Positions 42,297-42,434 of a stretch of DNA of 42,434 nucleotides are shown here, piece by piece; position 1 is the first letter of the stretch; every line of letters begins with the position of its first letter. The stretch spans positions 1-42,434 of the forward strand of contig JAAERE010000317.1 in the NCBI GenBank assembly GCA_024230675.1, in the 5' to 3' direction. The DNA comes from a bacterium (GTDB lineage Bacteria > Zixibacteria > MSB-5A5 > GN15 > FEB-12). The notes below the pieces were generated by a model. The model made no database searches, had not been told where the DNA came from, and worked only from the letters and a program-made list of their open reading frames with translations. The position numbers and the translations under genes are program-made.

Positions 42297-42322
42297 GGGT
42301 GGCCCATCATTCCTATGGTGGG
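42297..42322 (-). repeat. Right inverted-repeat copy
   Basis: Bases 42299-42322 are the exact reverse complement of 41342-41365, 24 of 24. The two copies bracket about 0.93 kb of AT-rich DNA. Confidence 0.9.
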
Positions 42323-42345
42323 TTTCCAAGGCCTTATACAACCTC

Positions 42346-42434
42346 TCACAATTCTACGCCGTCGATCTCGAACTCGCCTTCGCGTCGTCCGTGATACCAT
42401 CGGTAGCTCGACCAGGGCCACCCGGCGGAGGCGT
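42346..42434 (-). CDS. C-terminus of a REP-associated tyrosine transposase (partial)
   Basis: Reading in from the right edge on the minus strand (first full codon 42432-42430), 28 residues end in a TGA at 42346-42348. They include GWPWSSYRWYHGRREGEFEI. W-P-W-S-S-Y-R-W-Y followed by E-I-D is the typical end of IS200-like/REP-associated (Y1) transposases. The catalytic HUH and Tyr motifs would lie outside the window. Its proximity to GTAG hairpins fits a RAYT with its REP sites. Whether the full gene is intact cannot be seen. Confidence 0.7.
   Translation of the reverse strand, partial: ASAGWPWSSYRWYHGRREGEFEIDGVEL

Noticed and set aside
42191-42421. 76-residue minus-strand ORF across the right inverted repeat
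   Set aside because: It is one frame off the transposase tail and reads through the repeat; only the other frame gives transposase-like sequence.

Overview
The window looks like chromosomal DNA of a Gram-negative, envelope-rich, probably uncultured bacterium. Several secreted proteins end in paired dockerin-like EF-hand repeats of the form D-x-D-x-S-G-x-x-D-I-x-D-L, followed by LF/QF-x-x-L-T-P-L and a terminal Cys. One also has an N-Y-x-I-V-G-T-I-G-Q motif ending in G-F-W-Q. I associate this style with candidate phylum Zixibacteria or nearby FCB-group lineages. That placement is inference from memory; there is no rRNA gene in the window. Pyruvate:ferredoxin oxidoreductase, an Rrf2 regulator with three cysteines and a cobalamin adenosyltransferase fit an anaerobic or microaerophilic, Fe-S- and B12-using metabolism.

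Layout. (1) 0.1-1.8 kb, minus strand: thioredoxin reductase and CobO. (2) 2.0-6.9 kb, plus strand: rrf2, dcd and nifJ, ended by a strong terminator; the Dcd homologue lacks the catalytic glutamate. (3) 7.0-9.0 kb, plus: an outer-membrane-type protein and a TolB-like beta-propeller. (4) 17.6-9.05 kb, minus: miaB, a three-GAF pseudo-kinase/response-regulator hybrid, an HDOD protein, aroC and pepA, with one promoter and one terminator visible. (5) 18.5-17.7, 21.0-18.6 and 23.7-21.1 kb, minus: three secreted dockerin-like proteins, each with its own promoter and hairpin. (6) 26.4-23.8 kb: a Lon protease whose AAA+ motifs are degraded while the peptidase dyad is intact. (7) 29.45-26.4 kb: a small zinc-ribbon gene and a Hel308/Ski2-like helicase with a C-terminal winged helix, behind a promoter whose spacer is a perfect palindrome. 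(8) 37.85-29.5 kb, minus: TPR protein, membrane protein, one ExbB, three ExbDs, three TonBs and a 33-codon ORF resembling a TonB N-terminus. This is a TonB/Tol-type proton-driven motor cluster with an internally duplicated exbD-tonB module. (9) 39.5-37.8 kb: a lipoprotein with TonB-C-terminus-like repeats and a small membrane protein. (10) 39.6-41.15 kb, plus: a polysaccharide flippase. (11) 41.15-42.43 kb: a repeat-rich end with three GTAG-headed hairpins, short tandem repeats, an AT-rich insert between inverted 24-bp repeats, and the C-terminus of a REP-associated tyrosine transposase running off the window edge.

The best leads are the ATPase-degenerate Lon, the Dcd homologue without its catalytic Glu, the palindrome-spaced promoter of the zinc-ribbon/helicase unit, the small TonB-like ORF coupled to exbD, and the REP/transposase island. 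All protein assignments rest on reading motifs by eye; no database search was run. Promoters and terminators are sequence predictions.
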